DNA of 64,000 bases from Anniella stebbinsi (GCA_029215795.1 JARDYH010000001.1:401549154-401613153), one strand, 5' to 3'; counted from the first letter of the stretch, positions 1-10,420 are shown. Program-made: numbers and translations. The notes: generated by a model from the letters alone, not told the origin.

Positions 1-1259
1 TGACATTGGAATCTTGCTTAAGAATCTATCTTGCCTAAAGTGGGAGAAAGCGATCTGGAGGCAATAATCTTAATCTGATGCTCACTGAATCTTTCTGATG
101 CTTATTAATTCTATACACAAGGAAAATCTGATATCACTTTTGCTGTCCCCATAAAATAACGCTTGATTCCTTTTTTTCTCCCTCTAGAAAGGATTTTTTC
201 CCCTTTGTGTCATTTCTTACCATCATCTGGCTGATGTTAACATTTCTGATCAATGTTAACATTTCTGGCTTTGTTGATATCTGGCTATTTGTTTATTCTT
301 CTTCTTTTCTTTAACACGTTTTTAAACCCTGGTGATTATTTCACAGTTTAAAGAAAGGATGTTACAGTTTAAGCTTTAACACACACCTTTTAATTAACAT
401 GCAACTACTCAAACTGGATGTATCAAAGACACCCCACAGGTCTTTCCAGCAAGACCACAGAAGACCCGGAATGTCTATATTTAGAGCAAACATGAACTTG
501 CTTCCTCTGAACAAACCTTTGAAGGATTCTTTTTAAACACCATCAATTGATTAAAATAATAATAAAAAAGCTCCTCTGGAAGTCCCCTTTGAACAATGCA
601 CTCTGTTATCCTTAAACAAGTTAAATGATTCACAGGCTCTATGTACTCATTAAGTTAATATCAGGGTTACCGCTTTTAAGCTGTGTTAAACACAGGAAGG
701 AATTGTCTAGTTTTATATGGATTACTAATAGATGCTGCCATTGTAATTCTCCCAAGTTCATCCTCCCCCTTAAGTACCACATGTCCAATGTCTACTGAAA
801 ACTCGTTCCACCCCATCAGGACCCCCTATTACAGCCCTGTCACTACAATGTCTGAATGAACAATGCTACAAAAGCAACAGGAATCACATTCTCTTTCCCC
901 TTATATTCTTAGTTCCATGTAGGAAATGGAAAATAACTTCCTAAGGCTGAGCCCAAGGGATGCTTGAGGATTTTGTTGAATCCACATTTTAAAGCAGCCC
1001 AACCTGATACATGCTCCCTGGACTAATATGCACATTAGAACACAGTTGACCTTGGATTTTAGCTCTTGCCCATATTTTGTGAGGGAGTTCTAGGCTCAAA
1101 AATGTAACAGAAGGCACACGAAATGCACATTCCAGGGTAAAATGCATACAAATGCATACTAAGGAGCAGAAAGCTGAAAACAACCTGTGCTCTAGATCAG
1201 GGCTCTGCTGATGCTCAAGAGGGGGCCGCTAGAAAGCTGGTCAGTTGGTGCCTAGCAGT
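1..1259. other. Non-genic AT-rich sequence
   Basis: No exon-like reading frame with splice signals, no RNA gene and no repeat that I recognise. The DNA is AT-rich with short T and A runs. If the minus-strand gene at 25-35 kb continues to the left, this would be intronic or downstream sequence. Confidence 0.4.
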
Positions 1260-1267
1260 GGCTAAGA

Positions 1268-1911
1268 TAGGGTGACCATATGAAAAGCAGGACAGGGCTC
1301 CTGTATCTTTAACAGTTGCATAGAAAAGGGAATTCCAGCAAGTGTCCTTTGTATATATGCAGCAGTTGGTGAAATTTCCTCTTTATCACAACAGTTTAAG
1401 CTGCAGGAGTAGGCTGACCATATGAAAAGGAGGACAGGGCTCATGTAACTTTAACAGTTGCAGAGAAAAGGGAATTTCAGCCAGTGTCATTTGTATGCAA
1501 TTGGTTCCTGGTGAAATTCCCTCTTCATCACAACAGTTAAAGTTGCAGCCACTATACTAGAGTGACCATATACAAAAGCAGGGCCCCTGCAACTTTAATT
1601 GTTGTGATGAAGAGGGAATTTCACCAGGAACTAATTGCATACAAATGACACTGGCTGAAATTCCCTTTTATTTACAACTGTTAAAGTTACATGAGCCCTG
1701 TCCTCCTTTCCATATGGTCAGCCTATGCAGGAGCCCTGCTCTCTTTTATATCTGGTCAAGAGGGCAGAGCTCCTGCAGGTTTAACTGTTGCGATAAAGAG
1801 GGAATTTCATCAGATGCTACATGCATATAAATGACACCTACTGAAATTCCCTTTTCTACACAATAGTTAAAGATACAGAAGCCCTGTCCTCCTTTCCATA
1901 TGGTCACCCTA
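1268..1911. mobile_element. Foldback hAT-like MITE, interrupted by a second copy
   Basis: The outer ends are TAGGGTGACCATATG and its reverse complement. The internal arms (TTTAACAGTTGCA, GGAATTTCAGC/GAAATTCCC) pair with each other, as in the other copies in this window. The flanks give only an imperfect duplication (GCTAAG shared). A complete sister element is inserted at 1410-1725, so this copy is the older of the two. It has no coding capacity. Confidence 0.85.
1410..1725. mobile_element. Foldback hAT-like MITE nested in an older copy
   Basis: The ends are TAGGCTGACCATATG and CATATGGTCAGCCTA. An exact 8-bp target duplication, TGCAGGAG, occupies 1402-1409 and 1726-1733. An 8-bp duplication is the hallmark of the hAT superfamily. 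The target is the middle of another member of the same family, so the family was active in at least two rounds. Confidence 0.92.
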
Positions 1912-2175
1912 GCTAAGGCAACACTTCATCTGATTCGGGTCCCAGTTCCATGTGACTCCTTAGCAGGACCATCCCCCTGCTCTTTCGGAAACTTTGCTCC
2001 CTGACCTTCTGGATTGAAGTACGGGTGGGGATGGGTTGCTTTGCCTCCAGCAGGTGAAACATCAATACCTACATATTCCCTGCTCAGACATGTCCTTGTT
2101 GCTGCAGTCAGTCAAATCAGGACCTACTTTCCCATTCCATCTCATTTGTGTGGTTGATACTTAAAGTATCACTTA

Positions 2176-2339
2176 CATTGGCTGCCTATTAGTTTCTGGG
2201 CCCAAGTCACTGTGCTGATTTTTGGCCTTAAAAGCTTGAAATGGTTTGGGACCACATTATCTGAAGGACCACCTACACCTGTATGGGCCTGCCCAAGCAT
2301 TAAGACCAGCACCAGAAGCCCTATTCTCTGACCCACCAG
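2176..2339 (+). mobile_element. L2-type LINE 3' region, left part
   Basis: The sequence resembles the 3' end of L2-like LINE ORF2 (ATTGGCTGCCTATTAG, GGTTTGGGACCA). It is interrupted by the 789-bp element at 2340-3128 and resumes at 3137. The 5' end is truncated, as is usual for LINE copies. Confidence 0.6.
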
Positions 2340-2488
2340 TAGGGTGACCAGATCGCCCTGGATTTCCCAGTCCTAACCGGGAAAACTGGGGCAATCCAGG
2401 CTGACAGGGGGACTGCGGGGGGCAAACCGGAGAAAGGATCAGCTCTCCTCCCGCCCTAAAATGCCCATGCTGCTCCCTTGCCTCTGCA

Positions 2489-2609
2489 AGAAACAAGTGC
2501 TCAGCATTAGGGAGCGTCAACAAATTCCTTGTCTGGTGGCTAAAGCTAACTGCTTTAGCCACCAGACAAGGAATTTGTTGACGCTCCCTAATGCTGAGCA
2601 CTTCTTTCT
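2489..2609. repeat. Long hairpin 1 inside the 789-bp element
   Basis: The arms 2489-2546 and 2552-2609 are complementary over about 52 bp without mismatch, then one mismatch, around a 5-nt loop. The arm sequence closely matches that of hairpin 2, differing for example at CAGCATTAG versus CAGCGTTAG. Confidence 0.95.
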
Positions 2610-2630
2610 GGCCTGCTGCTCCCGGCCAGG

Positions 2631-2751
2631 GCAGGAAACAAGTGCTCAGCGTTAGGGAGCGTCAACAAATTCCTTGTCTGGTGGCTAAAGCAGTTAGCCA
2701 CCAGACAAGGAATTTGTTGACGCTCCCTAACGCTGAGCACTTGTTTCCTGC
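2631..2751. repeat. Long hairpin 2, perfect 58-bp arms
   Basis: Arm 2631-2688 is the exact reverse complement of 2694-2751, with the 5-nt loop AGCAG at 2689-2693. It is a second, diverged copy of hairpin 1, 21 bp downstream. Confidence 0.97.
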
Positions 2752-3136
2752 GGAGGCCAGGGAGCAGCGTGGGCATTTTAAAGCAGGCTCTTCCTCCTCC
2801 TTTGCCTGCTGCTGCTGTTCCTCAGGTACCTCCAGGGAGCCCAGGAGCAGGGCAAGAAGGGTGAGGGGGCTGCAGGGGGTCACACGGCAGTGGAGGAGAT
2901 CGGCGGTGGCAGCAGAGGACCCGGTAGGTCCGGGCTGGTTTTTTTTTGGGGGGGGGGGGTGTGGCTTGGTGGAGGGGTTGTTTCCGGTGGGGGGTGGCAG
3001 GGGTGTCTGCTTGTTGGCCGCATGGCAGGCGGCCTTTTTAATTTTTTTATTTTATGTTCGGGGGGGCCTGCTTTGGTGGGGTGGCCATTTTGGACCTGGA
3101 TTTTGCTTTCCAAAATCTGGTCACCCTACCCACCAG

Positions 3137-3260
3137 CAAAAGCCACAAGGCTGGCAAGTACTAGCGATAGGGCTTTCTTAGTGGTGGCCCCATATTTTTG
3201 GAACTTCCTCCCAGGAAGATAAGGATGAGGCCTCATCACTTCTGGCTTTAAAACACACAC
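3137..3260 (+). mobile_element. L2-type LINE 3' region, right part
   Basis: Continues the LINE fragment that ends at 2339. It has the GGGCTTTCTTAGTGGTGGC and GGAACTTCCTCCC motifs of L2-like ORF2 C-termini. Confidence 0.6.
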
Positions 3261-3693
3261 ATCCTGAAGACAATTTATTCACGTCTGCATTTAGTGTTTA
3301 AAGAGCGTTGAGCAGAATTGAGCAGAAGCCCCTGTTGATACTTTTCCGCTCCGCCGATTCCCTTCCACAAACGATGGGTCCCACAGATGCGTTGCACAAA
3401 CAAGACCTACTGTTTACACAAGGGAGAATTAGCACTTCTGATGGATAGCCAGAAAGGAGGCAAGTCAACGGTGCTCCTTTATGTGTGCACCAACAACCTT
3501 CCAGAAATGAGGGATTCTGTTTGTTTTGGGTTGCCCTGAAAATCTCGTAAAAAAATAAACTCCTAACGAGCACTTCTCAAACATAGAGAATTTGGTTGCT
3601 GGCTTGCCATTCATCTGGGTCCCCAATGTTCTGCCATGGTAGTCACTGCCAGCCGATGGAGGCTTGAAAGTCCAAGAACAGTATGCTGCTTAC

Positions 3694-4070
3694 AGTGGTG
3701 TAGTGGTAGATTCTGAAGTAGAGGCGCTCATCATGACAGGCCACATCCCCAAGGAGAGTCCTAAATTCAAGCAGATGTGTCGATCCGTTTCAACAAAACA
3801 GTTCTACCAGTTTTGTCTCCACCAGGAGCAGGTCTTTCGTAAAGTGAATGGGCCCTACTTGCTTCTTCAAGGCCAAGCCACCCAAATGTACTTAGCATTA
3901 CAACAGGGAACAATATATTGTTTGGAAAATTCCAGCTAATGTGAGAATTGCAGCTAAGCTCAGAAGGAACAGGGAATTCAAATGACATCAGTGTCCCTGC
4001 TAGTAAAAAAGTTCCGCTGCTGCATCCTTGTGGACCCAGTGTCTGCTACACCACTGGCTGCTCGTAGTGG
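3694..4070 (+). repeat. Unclassified interspersed repeat, copy 1
   Basis: Similar over about 370 bp to 14911-15310. Shared segments include GTCTCCACCAGGAGC/ATCTCCACCAGGAGC, GGGAACAATATA, TGCAGCTAAGCTCAG and CTGCATCC. The open frame across it is not conserved in the second copy, so I do not call a gene. Possibly a LINE 3' UTR. Confidence 0.6.
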
Positions 4071-4352
4071 GAGAAGGAGAAAGGGCAAAGGTGAGGAAGT
4101 ACGTGGCAATCAGCCCAACCACATGGCAATCAGCCCACACATTTCCTGCAGCTTCCAAACATACAATACTGCCAGCTGGCTGTGAGATCAGATGGGGCTC
4201 AAAGGTTACTTTAAAGCCTGCTCTGTTTATTACATATTTGAAATGCTTAACGTGTGTTTGATTCCTTCAGGCTGCAACCCTACGCTTACTCACCTGGGAG
4301 TCTGCCTCACTGAACCCAATAAGTTTTACTTCTGAGGAGACATATATGATAA

Positions 4353-4633
4353 CATATAATTTATTTATTTATTTCTTACCCACCTCTTCCTTTGGATCGA
4401 GGCGGGGAGCAACATTAGTATAACAATACAATAAAAATCAAATACATAAAATTAATTAAAAGAACATATAAACCAATAAAATATCAAGTTAACAATCAAC
4501 ACATCTTAAAAATCTTGGTTTAAATTTCATCTGGGTAGGCCTGACAGAAGAGGCTAGTTTTTATAGCTGCCCTAAACTCAGAAAGAGAGAGAGAGTTGAG
4601 TTGTCGAATCTCCTCCGGCAGGCCATTCCAGAG
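4353..4633 (-). mobile_element. L2-type LINE 3' end, distal part
   Basis: Reverse-strand L2 3' UTR: TTATTTATTT tail, then CTTACCCACCTCTTCC and GGATCGAGGCGGGGAGCAAC. It continues after the MITE at 4634-4950. Confidence 0.75.
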
Positions 4634-4950
4634 TAGGGTGACCAGATAAAATCCAGGTCAGGACTCATGTAACTTTAACAGTAGAGAAAAGGGAATTTCA
4701 GCCAGTGTCATTTGTATGCAATTAGTTCCTGGTGAAATTCCCTCTTCATCACTACAGTTAAAAGTGCAGGCACTATACTAGAGTGACCATATACAAAAGA
4801 AGGCAGGGCCCCTGCAACTTTAACTGTTGTGATGAAGAGGGAATTTCATCAGGAACTAATATCATACAAATGACACTGGCTGAAATTCCCTTTTCTCTAG
4901 AACTGTTAAAGTTACATGAGCCCTGACCTGGATTTTATCTGGTCACCCTA
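4634..4950. mobile_element. Foldback hAT-like MITE in an L2 element
   Basis: The ends are TAGGGTGACCAGATAAAATC and its complement. An exact 8-bp target duplication, TTCCAGAG, lies at 4626-4633 and 4951-4958. The two halves (about 135 bp each) form a near-complete hairpin around a short centre holding ACTAGAGTGACCATATAC. It is inserted in the 3' region of a minus-strand L2. Confidence 0.93.
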
Positions 4951-5130
4951 TTCCAGAGTCTGGGGGCGACAGAAGAAAAGGTTCCCTGGGTAACAGTTGC
5001 CAGCCTAGTTTTGGCTGACTGTTCTCCCCAGAGGACCTGAGTGTACGGAGCAGACTGTATGGGAGAAGGTAATCCCACAGGTAACCTGGATCCAAACAAA
5101 CCATATAGGGCTTTAAAGGTAATGACCAAC
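4951..5130 (-). mobile_element. L2-type LINE 3' end, proximal part
   Basis: The minus strand reads the L2 ORF2 C-terminus: a frame that includes VAPRLWNRVTR, like the AAPRLWNSLP motif of L2 proteins, and upstream of it KALYGL. It is split from 4353-4633 by the MITE. Confidence 0.7.
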
Positions 5131-5186
5131 ACTGTGGGTGTGTGGGTGTGGGTGTGGGTGTGTGTATCTATATCTATCTATCTAGG
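5131..5186. repeat. Compound microsatellite (GGGTGT)n/(TATC)n
   Basis: GTGTGGGTGTGG repeats pass into GTGTGTATC and then TATCTATCTATC. Confidence 0.85.
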
Positions 5187-5479
5187 CTTGCATATATAGG
5201 CTTGCATAGGCAAGGAACTTCAAAAGATTCTGACATGTTAAAATACAATATATTAAATTAGTTATTTTATTGTGTACTGTGCTAGATTGCCTTTCCATGT
5301 GTCAATAAAACCAAAACAAAACAAAGAGAAAGAAAACAAAGCAACAACTGTTGTGCTGTTTTCTCCTATTCTAAAAGATTGAAATGCCTGGCATAATTAC
5401 TGGCAGTAAGAGCTTTAAACTAAAAATTAATCTGGTATTTGGGGCACTTTTGGTCCCATCCCTTTTGCCTTCAGCCCCA

Positions 5480-5575
5480 CCTGCCCCTGGAATGGGGGCT
5501 CCAAGAACGTCTACGAAATGGAATTCGGCCCTTGGACTGAAACAGATTCCGCACCCCTGAGCTAGGGTGAACTGA
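5480..5575 (-). repeat. Fragment resembling the CAGGGTTG-type hAT element
   Basis: Short piece (CCCTGGAATGGGGGCTCC, GGAATTCGGCCCTTGGACTG) resembling in reverse the GGGCCAAATT/CACATTCCGGTGG part of 42073-42371. Weak. Confidence 0.35.
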
Positions 5576-7630
5576 GAGGTGATGGCAGAGGTCAGGAGAA
5601 GTATTGCAGGTTGGACTCTGTCTTCAACTAGGAGAAATTCTGCTGCAGGCCTGTTTTCAGAGCCCTGCCAAGGAGCTGCATATAACCTTGACGGTTAAGT
5701 TACCAATGCTCACGCAGAGGCTGAATCCAACAGGTTCAATGGCCATAAAAGTCAGTCCCCTGCAGAGAAGATTACCATACAGTGTGTGCTTGCATGATGT
5801 GTGTATGGATGAGACCATTGTTCCAGAAGCCCAAATCTGTAGTCTCCTTGGGTGCACAGGACTAGTTCCTAGATCCCGTTGCTGTGTACCTTGAAACATG
5901 AATAACTTCTTCTGCTGATGGAGGAATATTGGGAGGTAATAAAAAGCTTTGTCAAGTCAAATCTATTCACATTCCTTCACAAAGAATCTGTCTATGTGAT
6001 GTATCACTGACATTTTTTTTGAAAAACAGTATTCACTGTGGATTTTCCTATTCAGTTTTTCCTCTACAGTATGACAGCGTAGCATCCTCTGGAATGTGAC
6101 TTTATTGCAGCCCAAAACATAGCAAAAAAGCACAAAATTTGAATCTCAATCCACCGTATTCCTCATGTCCACATTGCAAAAAGCTTCTTAAAATAAAATT
6201 ACTGCATGATTTATGGGAGTTAATGGAAGGTAAATACTTCTGACATTCCTTAAATTTTAATCTATCTATATTTCATAGACTTTCATGTAATCTATCACCC
6301 TTTGAGAAATTGCTTCTTTGTCTTGCATAACAGATTGGCACTTTTCCATCTTTGCCTGGCTGAATAAAGGAGCAGTGTGTTTGAGGATATATGTTTGCAG
6401 AATTTGTGAGATGGAAAAAAGAGCCAGGAGTTCAAAATCACTCTTGAAGCCTGATCTGCACTGAGGAGGTGCACTGAAATCAATGGGCTTGCTCAGGACC
6501 AGGCTTTTGGTGTGATGAGCCTTTACTTTCCATAGTAAGTATATATTATACTTTTCCCCCTTTAAAATAAAAGGAATAAAATAAAAGGAATAAAAAAGAA
6601 GTAGGCAACATTTTTGGGGCCCGTGAGCACATTTGGCAATTTGAGAAACTGTCCTGGACACCACCATAAAACGGATGCCATCGGAGTCATGGCACCTTGC
6701 GGGGAGCCAAGAAAAATGCCTTTCTCTTGTGTGACTGGTGTGTCTGCTGCATGTTTTTAATCTCCAAAACCTGGCAACGTTTTCATCAACAGATTGACAT
6801 TTCAACAAAATCAAATCATAATTTGGATAACTTGGGCCCGACATCCAGCTCTGCTAAATTCAATTTTTTTCCAGAAGTATTATTAACTTGAAAAGACAAT
6901 TTTGGTTACATTGAACTAATAGATTTAGTCACTGATGTTCATCTCCTTGGCAAAGAGTGCCAGCTGGTCCAGAAATAGCAAGATAAGTCTCTTCAGTCAT
7001 CCTGCCTTTCTGGATATGGCTGGTGGATATTTCTCCTTGTTTTGCCAGGATTCATTCATGCCTTTTGGAGACGAGAGACCCAGGCTGTTGTCATTGCCCG
7101 CATCAGTGATTAGTCATGATTTTGACTGTTTCTTGGTCAAAGTTCATTGAGAATATGGTGGCCCTGTGGGCGGCACAACAGCCAGTGGGTTTCTAACTGG
7201 GAGTGCCATCAGCTAGTCCTGACAGGGCAAAACACTAGAGGAAATACGCTACAGGGAGCTGCCTTACATTGGCAGGGGATGAGTAGGACAACCTAATCGG
7301 TTTCCCCCCTCAATGACATGTGCAAGTCAGTGAATTTCATGACAGTTGACAGTATCACAAAGTTTGATAGGCATTTCTCTTCGAAAAGACAAAGATCAGG
7401 AAGAATCAACGTCAACTGAAAAAAGAGCACAAGAACCACAGTCATGATACTGGGGGGGAGATGGAAGGAAAACATGTCCCACTTGGAGGGAAAGCACTCG
7501 CTGCTTATTTCTCACACAGATGCTGAGAACTGTAAAAGAAATAGAAGCTGTTGAATTTGTTCACAAGAGTTAATCAGGTGGCTTGTTCCTCCTCTATCCT
7601 GATGGTCCCAAAGGAACACCCCAGTGTCCT
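5576..7630. other. Non-genic sequence
   Basis: No supported gene. A 192-codon minus-strand open frame at 6266-6844 has no domain I know, no splice context, and runs through a repeat-like stretch near 6600-6720 (GGGGCCCGTGAGCACATTTGG). The remainder looks unique and AT-rich. Confidence 0.4.
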
Positions 7631-7634
7631 CTAA

Positions 7635-7775
7635 ACGATGGCTGGGTAACTTGTCTCCCTCCAAATGTTTTGGCCTACATTTCCCATCAGCCCTAACCAG
7701 CATAGCCAATGGCAAGGAATGATGGGACGTGTAGGCCAAAACACATGTAGGTCAGTTAGCCTGGGGTTGGGGAGA
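7635..7775. mobile_element. Palindromic CAGCCTTCC-type MITE, old copy
   Basis: Contains the family core: CCTCCAAATGTTTTGGCC, CATTTCCCATCAGCCC, then ATGATGGGACGTGTAGGCC and CTGGGGTTGGGGAGA, the last two being the inverted arm. The ends are eroded. Confidence 0.6.
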
Positions 7776-8729
7776 ATCCAAATGGAGTAAATCCCTGGTG
7801 TTCCATCAGCCATACCTGGATCTAGATTTGGACTCGGAGTAATAGGTCCAAGAGATTCCCAATTCAAGCCAGTCAGCCAAATGACCTTAGTGGTAAGCCT
7901 GGGAAATACTACAAGAGGGCAGCTGTCATGGTTTTATTCTGAGGCCAAATATTCCACACTGCAGGGGAAGCCTGCAAATTCTGCCGACTTGATCATTCTT
8001 TGGAAACTGGTGGAGATGTAGGAGGCAAGGCAGGAGGGACAATTCAATAATTCACTGATTTAATCTTTCCAGTTCTGCATATTAGCACACAATAATGCTA
8101 ACAGTGCTTAGGAAAGAAATCAAGAGGAAAAATGACCCCATTCTGAATACACAGACTCAATGACTGCTATAACTGTCTACGGCACCTTCTATCTTTTGTT
8201 TTTCTTTGAGAGCAGCCACAGCGTGATCATTGGAGAGGTTGCTGTCTAGTCCAACTTGCTCTTTCGATTGCTGACATGTTATTTCCAGCCAAACAAGTTG
8301 CCAAAACCAGGGAGAAATCAAAGACAAATGTCTTATTAAAAACAACAACACGGCCTTTGTTTTACAGCAGGCTTTTTTTTAAGTTTCAAAAATATATGTT
8401 CCATTTGGCTTGCAAACATAATCTTAGGGTAGCTTTCCACCTTCCAGATGTGGTACTATAACCCACAATGGGAAGAGCAGGAAATGGCCCAGACAAAGAC
8501 AGATGTGTTACTCTAATGACATCTCTCCATTCACTGTGGTAAATCAGCCACACTGTCATGTCCTCCTGTTCAGAAGGAGACTGGAATCAAAACTGGAGGA
8601 GACCATGGAGGAGGACTCAACTACCAGCTCCAGCACATGCAGGGACCAAGGAGAGGAAAAGGATGCTGAGAACACCTTCATATTGTCATCCTTTAGCATG
8701 GCCCTCCTGGGTTGTCGGCATGCAAATCA

Positions 8730-9209
8730 TGTGCTCTACTTCAAGAAGGATGTAGACAAGTTGGAGTGTGTTCAGAGGAGGGCAACAAGGATGATCAGGG
8801 GTCTGGAAACAAAGCCCTATGAGGAGAGACTGAAAGAACGGGGCATGTTTAGCCTGGAGAATAGAAGATTGAGGGGAGACATGATAGCGCTCTTCAAATA
8901 CTTAAAAAGTTGTCACACAGAGGAGGGCCAGGATCTCTCTCGATCATCCCAGAGTGAAGGACACAGAATAATGGACTCTAGTTACAGGAAGCCAGATTCC
9001 GGCTGGACATCAGGAAAAACTTACTGACTGTTAGAGCAGTACAACAATGGAACCAATGACCTAAGGAGGTGGTGGGCTCTCCCACACTAGAGGCCTTTAA
9101 GAAGCAGCTGGACAACCATCTGTCAGGCATGCTTTAAGGTGGATTTCTGCACTGAGCAGGGGGTTGGACTCAATGGCCTTATAGGCCCCTTCCAATTCTA
9201 CTATTCTAT
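8730..9209 (+). mobile_element. CR1 LINE 3' end
   Basis: Contains the CR1 C-terminal coding region and 3' UTR: GAGTGTGTTCAGAGGAGGGC, GAGAGACTGAAAGAACGG, GGTTGGACTCAATGGCC and CTACTATTCTATAA. A remnant frame reads [16 protein letters not shown] and [18 protein letters not shown], as in CR1 reverse transcriptase C-termini. The terminal repeat tail is interrupted by the foldback element that follows. Confidence 0.9.
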
Positions 9210-9489
9210 AAATGCAGGTTGCTTACCTGTAACTGTAGTTCTTCAAGTGGTCATCTGTGCAGTCACACACTATGGGCTCGCGCTGGCGCCGAGCCTCATT
9301 CCGGAAACTTCTAAAGCCTAGACTCTTGGTGGGAACCCCTCCCTCCACTGCCCTATCGCGCATGCTCAGGTTCCCGCTTACCTCAGTTCTATGAGACCGT
9401 TCCTTGCCTCGCGAACTGGGTTGATTAAAAGAGTAAAACACTTGAGGTCTAAGCATTGCATGCAAGCAATAGCCTCTTTGACCCGTGTG

Positions 9490-9702
9490 TTAAGCGAGGT
9501 CTAGAGGGGACGGTGGGCAGAGAAGTGCCCTGAGCTTGTTAGCCCTGTTCTTTCCCGTTTGCCTCGAAAAGTTCATACAGTGTGCGCAGGAGTCCACTAT
9601 ATGGGCCTCACTGAGGCAGAGAAGGCAGCGGGAGTGGCCATCAGATAAGGTCAGCTTCGCGCTGCAGGAAGTACAGCTCTTAAAGAGGGCAGATTGAGCC
9701 AT
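9490..9702 (-). CDS. Small six-cysteine ORF inside the foldback element
   Basis: A 70-codon frame reading leftwards from an ATG at 9702. It has three CxxC pairs (CTSC near residues 10-13, CLLC near 27-30, CAHC near 39-42) separated by SDGHSR and SEAH, followed by a basic stretch. The pattern resembles zinc-binding gag-like or ORF1-like modules of vertebrate retroelements, which I recall in general terms only. The frame is enclosed by the inverted arms, so it belongs to the element rather than to a host gene. Whether it is complete or a remnant cannot be told. The stop lies at the left end, near a C-rich and P-rich C-terminus (LLCPPSPLDLA). No neighbouring frame extends it convincingly. Confidence 0.35.
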   Translation of the reverse strand: MAQSALFKSCTSCSAKLTLSDGHSRCLLCLSEAHIVDSCAHCMNFSRQTGKNRANKLRALLCPPSPLDLA

Positions 9703-9838
9703 AACGAAACCTGGGGGTGGGGAAGAAAGAAATAACCCCCCCCCCCGGAGATAGAAGAAAAATAGAGTGAAGGAGTCAACTCAACTCGATAACCAGAAAT
9801 ATATATATATATTTGTTTTTGTTTTTAGGAATGAAGAG

Positions 9839-9902
9839 AAGAAGAAGAAGAAGAAGAAGAAGAAGAAGAAGAAGAAGAAGAAGAAGAAGAAGAAGAAGAA
9901 AA
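9839..9902. repeat. (GAA)n microsatellite
   Basis: About 21 uninterrupted GAA units, purine-only on the plus strand, inside the foldback element just left of its right arm. Confidence 0.97.
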
Positions 9903-10164
9903 ATAAAGGAAGAGAAACTAAGAGAGTCTAGCTGAGAAAAATCAGTAAAATGAACGAACGTTCTTTTGAAGAAGTCTCCCGCGAGGCAAGCAGCATGGCG
10001 GTCGAAAAAGAACTGAGGTAAGCGGGAACCCGAGCATGCGCAATAGGGCGGTGGGGGGAGGGGTTCCCGCCAAGAGTCTAGGCTTTAGAAGTTTCCGGAA
10101 TGAGGCTCGGCGCCGGCGTGAGCCCATAGTGTGTGATGCACAGAGACCACGAAGAAGAATTCTA

Positions 10165-10420
10165 TGATACCACTGATCTACAGCCCGTTCCCTCAATGGC
10201 CCCTCTCTGTCTGGCCTATGAGGTTGGCAAGATGGATGTGCAGGGGACTTATCTTCTGAGCCTGATGACGGTGGCTGGGCTGCATCCTCCAGCCAGGAGG
10301 GCACTGAATAAATTACTGATAGTTCTTCTCATGGGGAAACAACCTGAGCCTCAACCTCATCAGAGTTCTCTACCACACACTGTGAGGACCCAGGGTTCAG
10401 AATTATGCCAGCTGCAGTGA
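10165..10420 (-). repeat. GSEDxSPA repeat family, copy 1
   Basis: The minus strand reads SGSEDKSPAHPSCQPHR. Related strings occur at 18690-18960 (GSEENFPVASSSPPPHR), at 52254-52560 (GSEDESPAEPPSPQPHR) and perhaps at 61090-61330. This points to a dispersed retroelement-derived coding fragment rather than a host exon. Confidence 0.5.

Larger units (their letters stand above)
2340..3128. mobile_element. 789-bp hAT-like element with tandem internal hairpins
   Basis: The ends are TAGGGTGACCAGAT and ATCTGGTCACCCTA. An exact 8-bp target duplication, CCCACCAG, lies at 2332-2339 and 3129-3136. It shares only the terminal 14 bp or so with the 320-bp MITE family, which suggests mobilisation by the same transposase. 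The interior carries two long hairpins in tandem (2489-2609 and 2631-2751) inside a looser palindrome of roughly 2455-2785, followed by a G-rich right part with a run of more than ten G near 2947. No transposase is encoded. Peptides read from the hairpins look alike on both strands because the DNA is palindromic. Confidence 0.9.
9210..10157. mobile_element. 0.95-kb foldback element with CpG-rich arms
   Basis: The left arm (about 9236-9414) and right arm (about 9979-10155) are imperfect inverted repeats. Shared pieces are ACACTATGGGCTC, GGCGCCGAGCCTCATTCCGG, GGGAACCCCTCC and CTTGCCTCGCG. The element sits inside the CR1 tail: CTATTCTAT precedes it and ATTCTATGATA follows, consistent with a short target duplication. 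The centre carries a six-cysteine minus-strand ORF and a (GAA)n run. Its class is uncertain; a DNA transposon or a DIRS-like element are both possible. Confidence 0.7.

Noticed and set aside
2257..3181. Several frames on both strands sharing the peptide QQIPCLVAK and TRNLLTLPNAEH
   Set aside because: They come from the long perfect palindromes, which read alike on both strands. Not a conserved protein family.
3664..3939. 91-codon plus-strand frame
   Set aside because: It lies in an interspersed repeat. The paralogous copy at 14911-15310 does not keep the frame.
6266..6844. 192-codon minus-strand frame
   Set aside because: No domain, no splice signals, mixed unique and repeat-like DNA. Chance open frame.
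8503..9027. 174-codon plus-strand frame
   Set aside because: Its second half is the CR1 reverse-transcriptase C-terminus in a truncated copy; the first half is unrelated flanking DNA.
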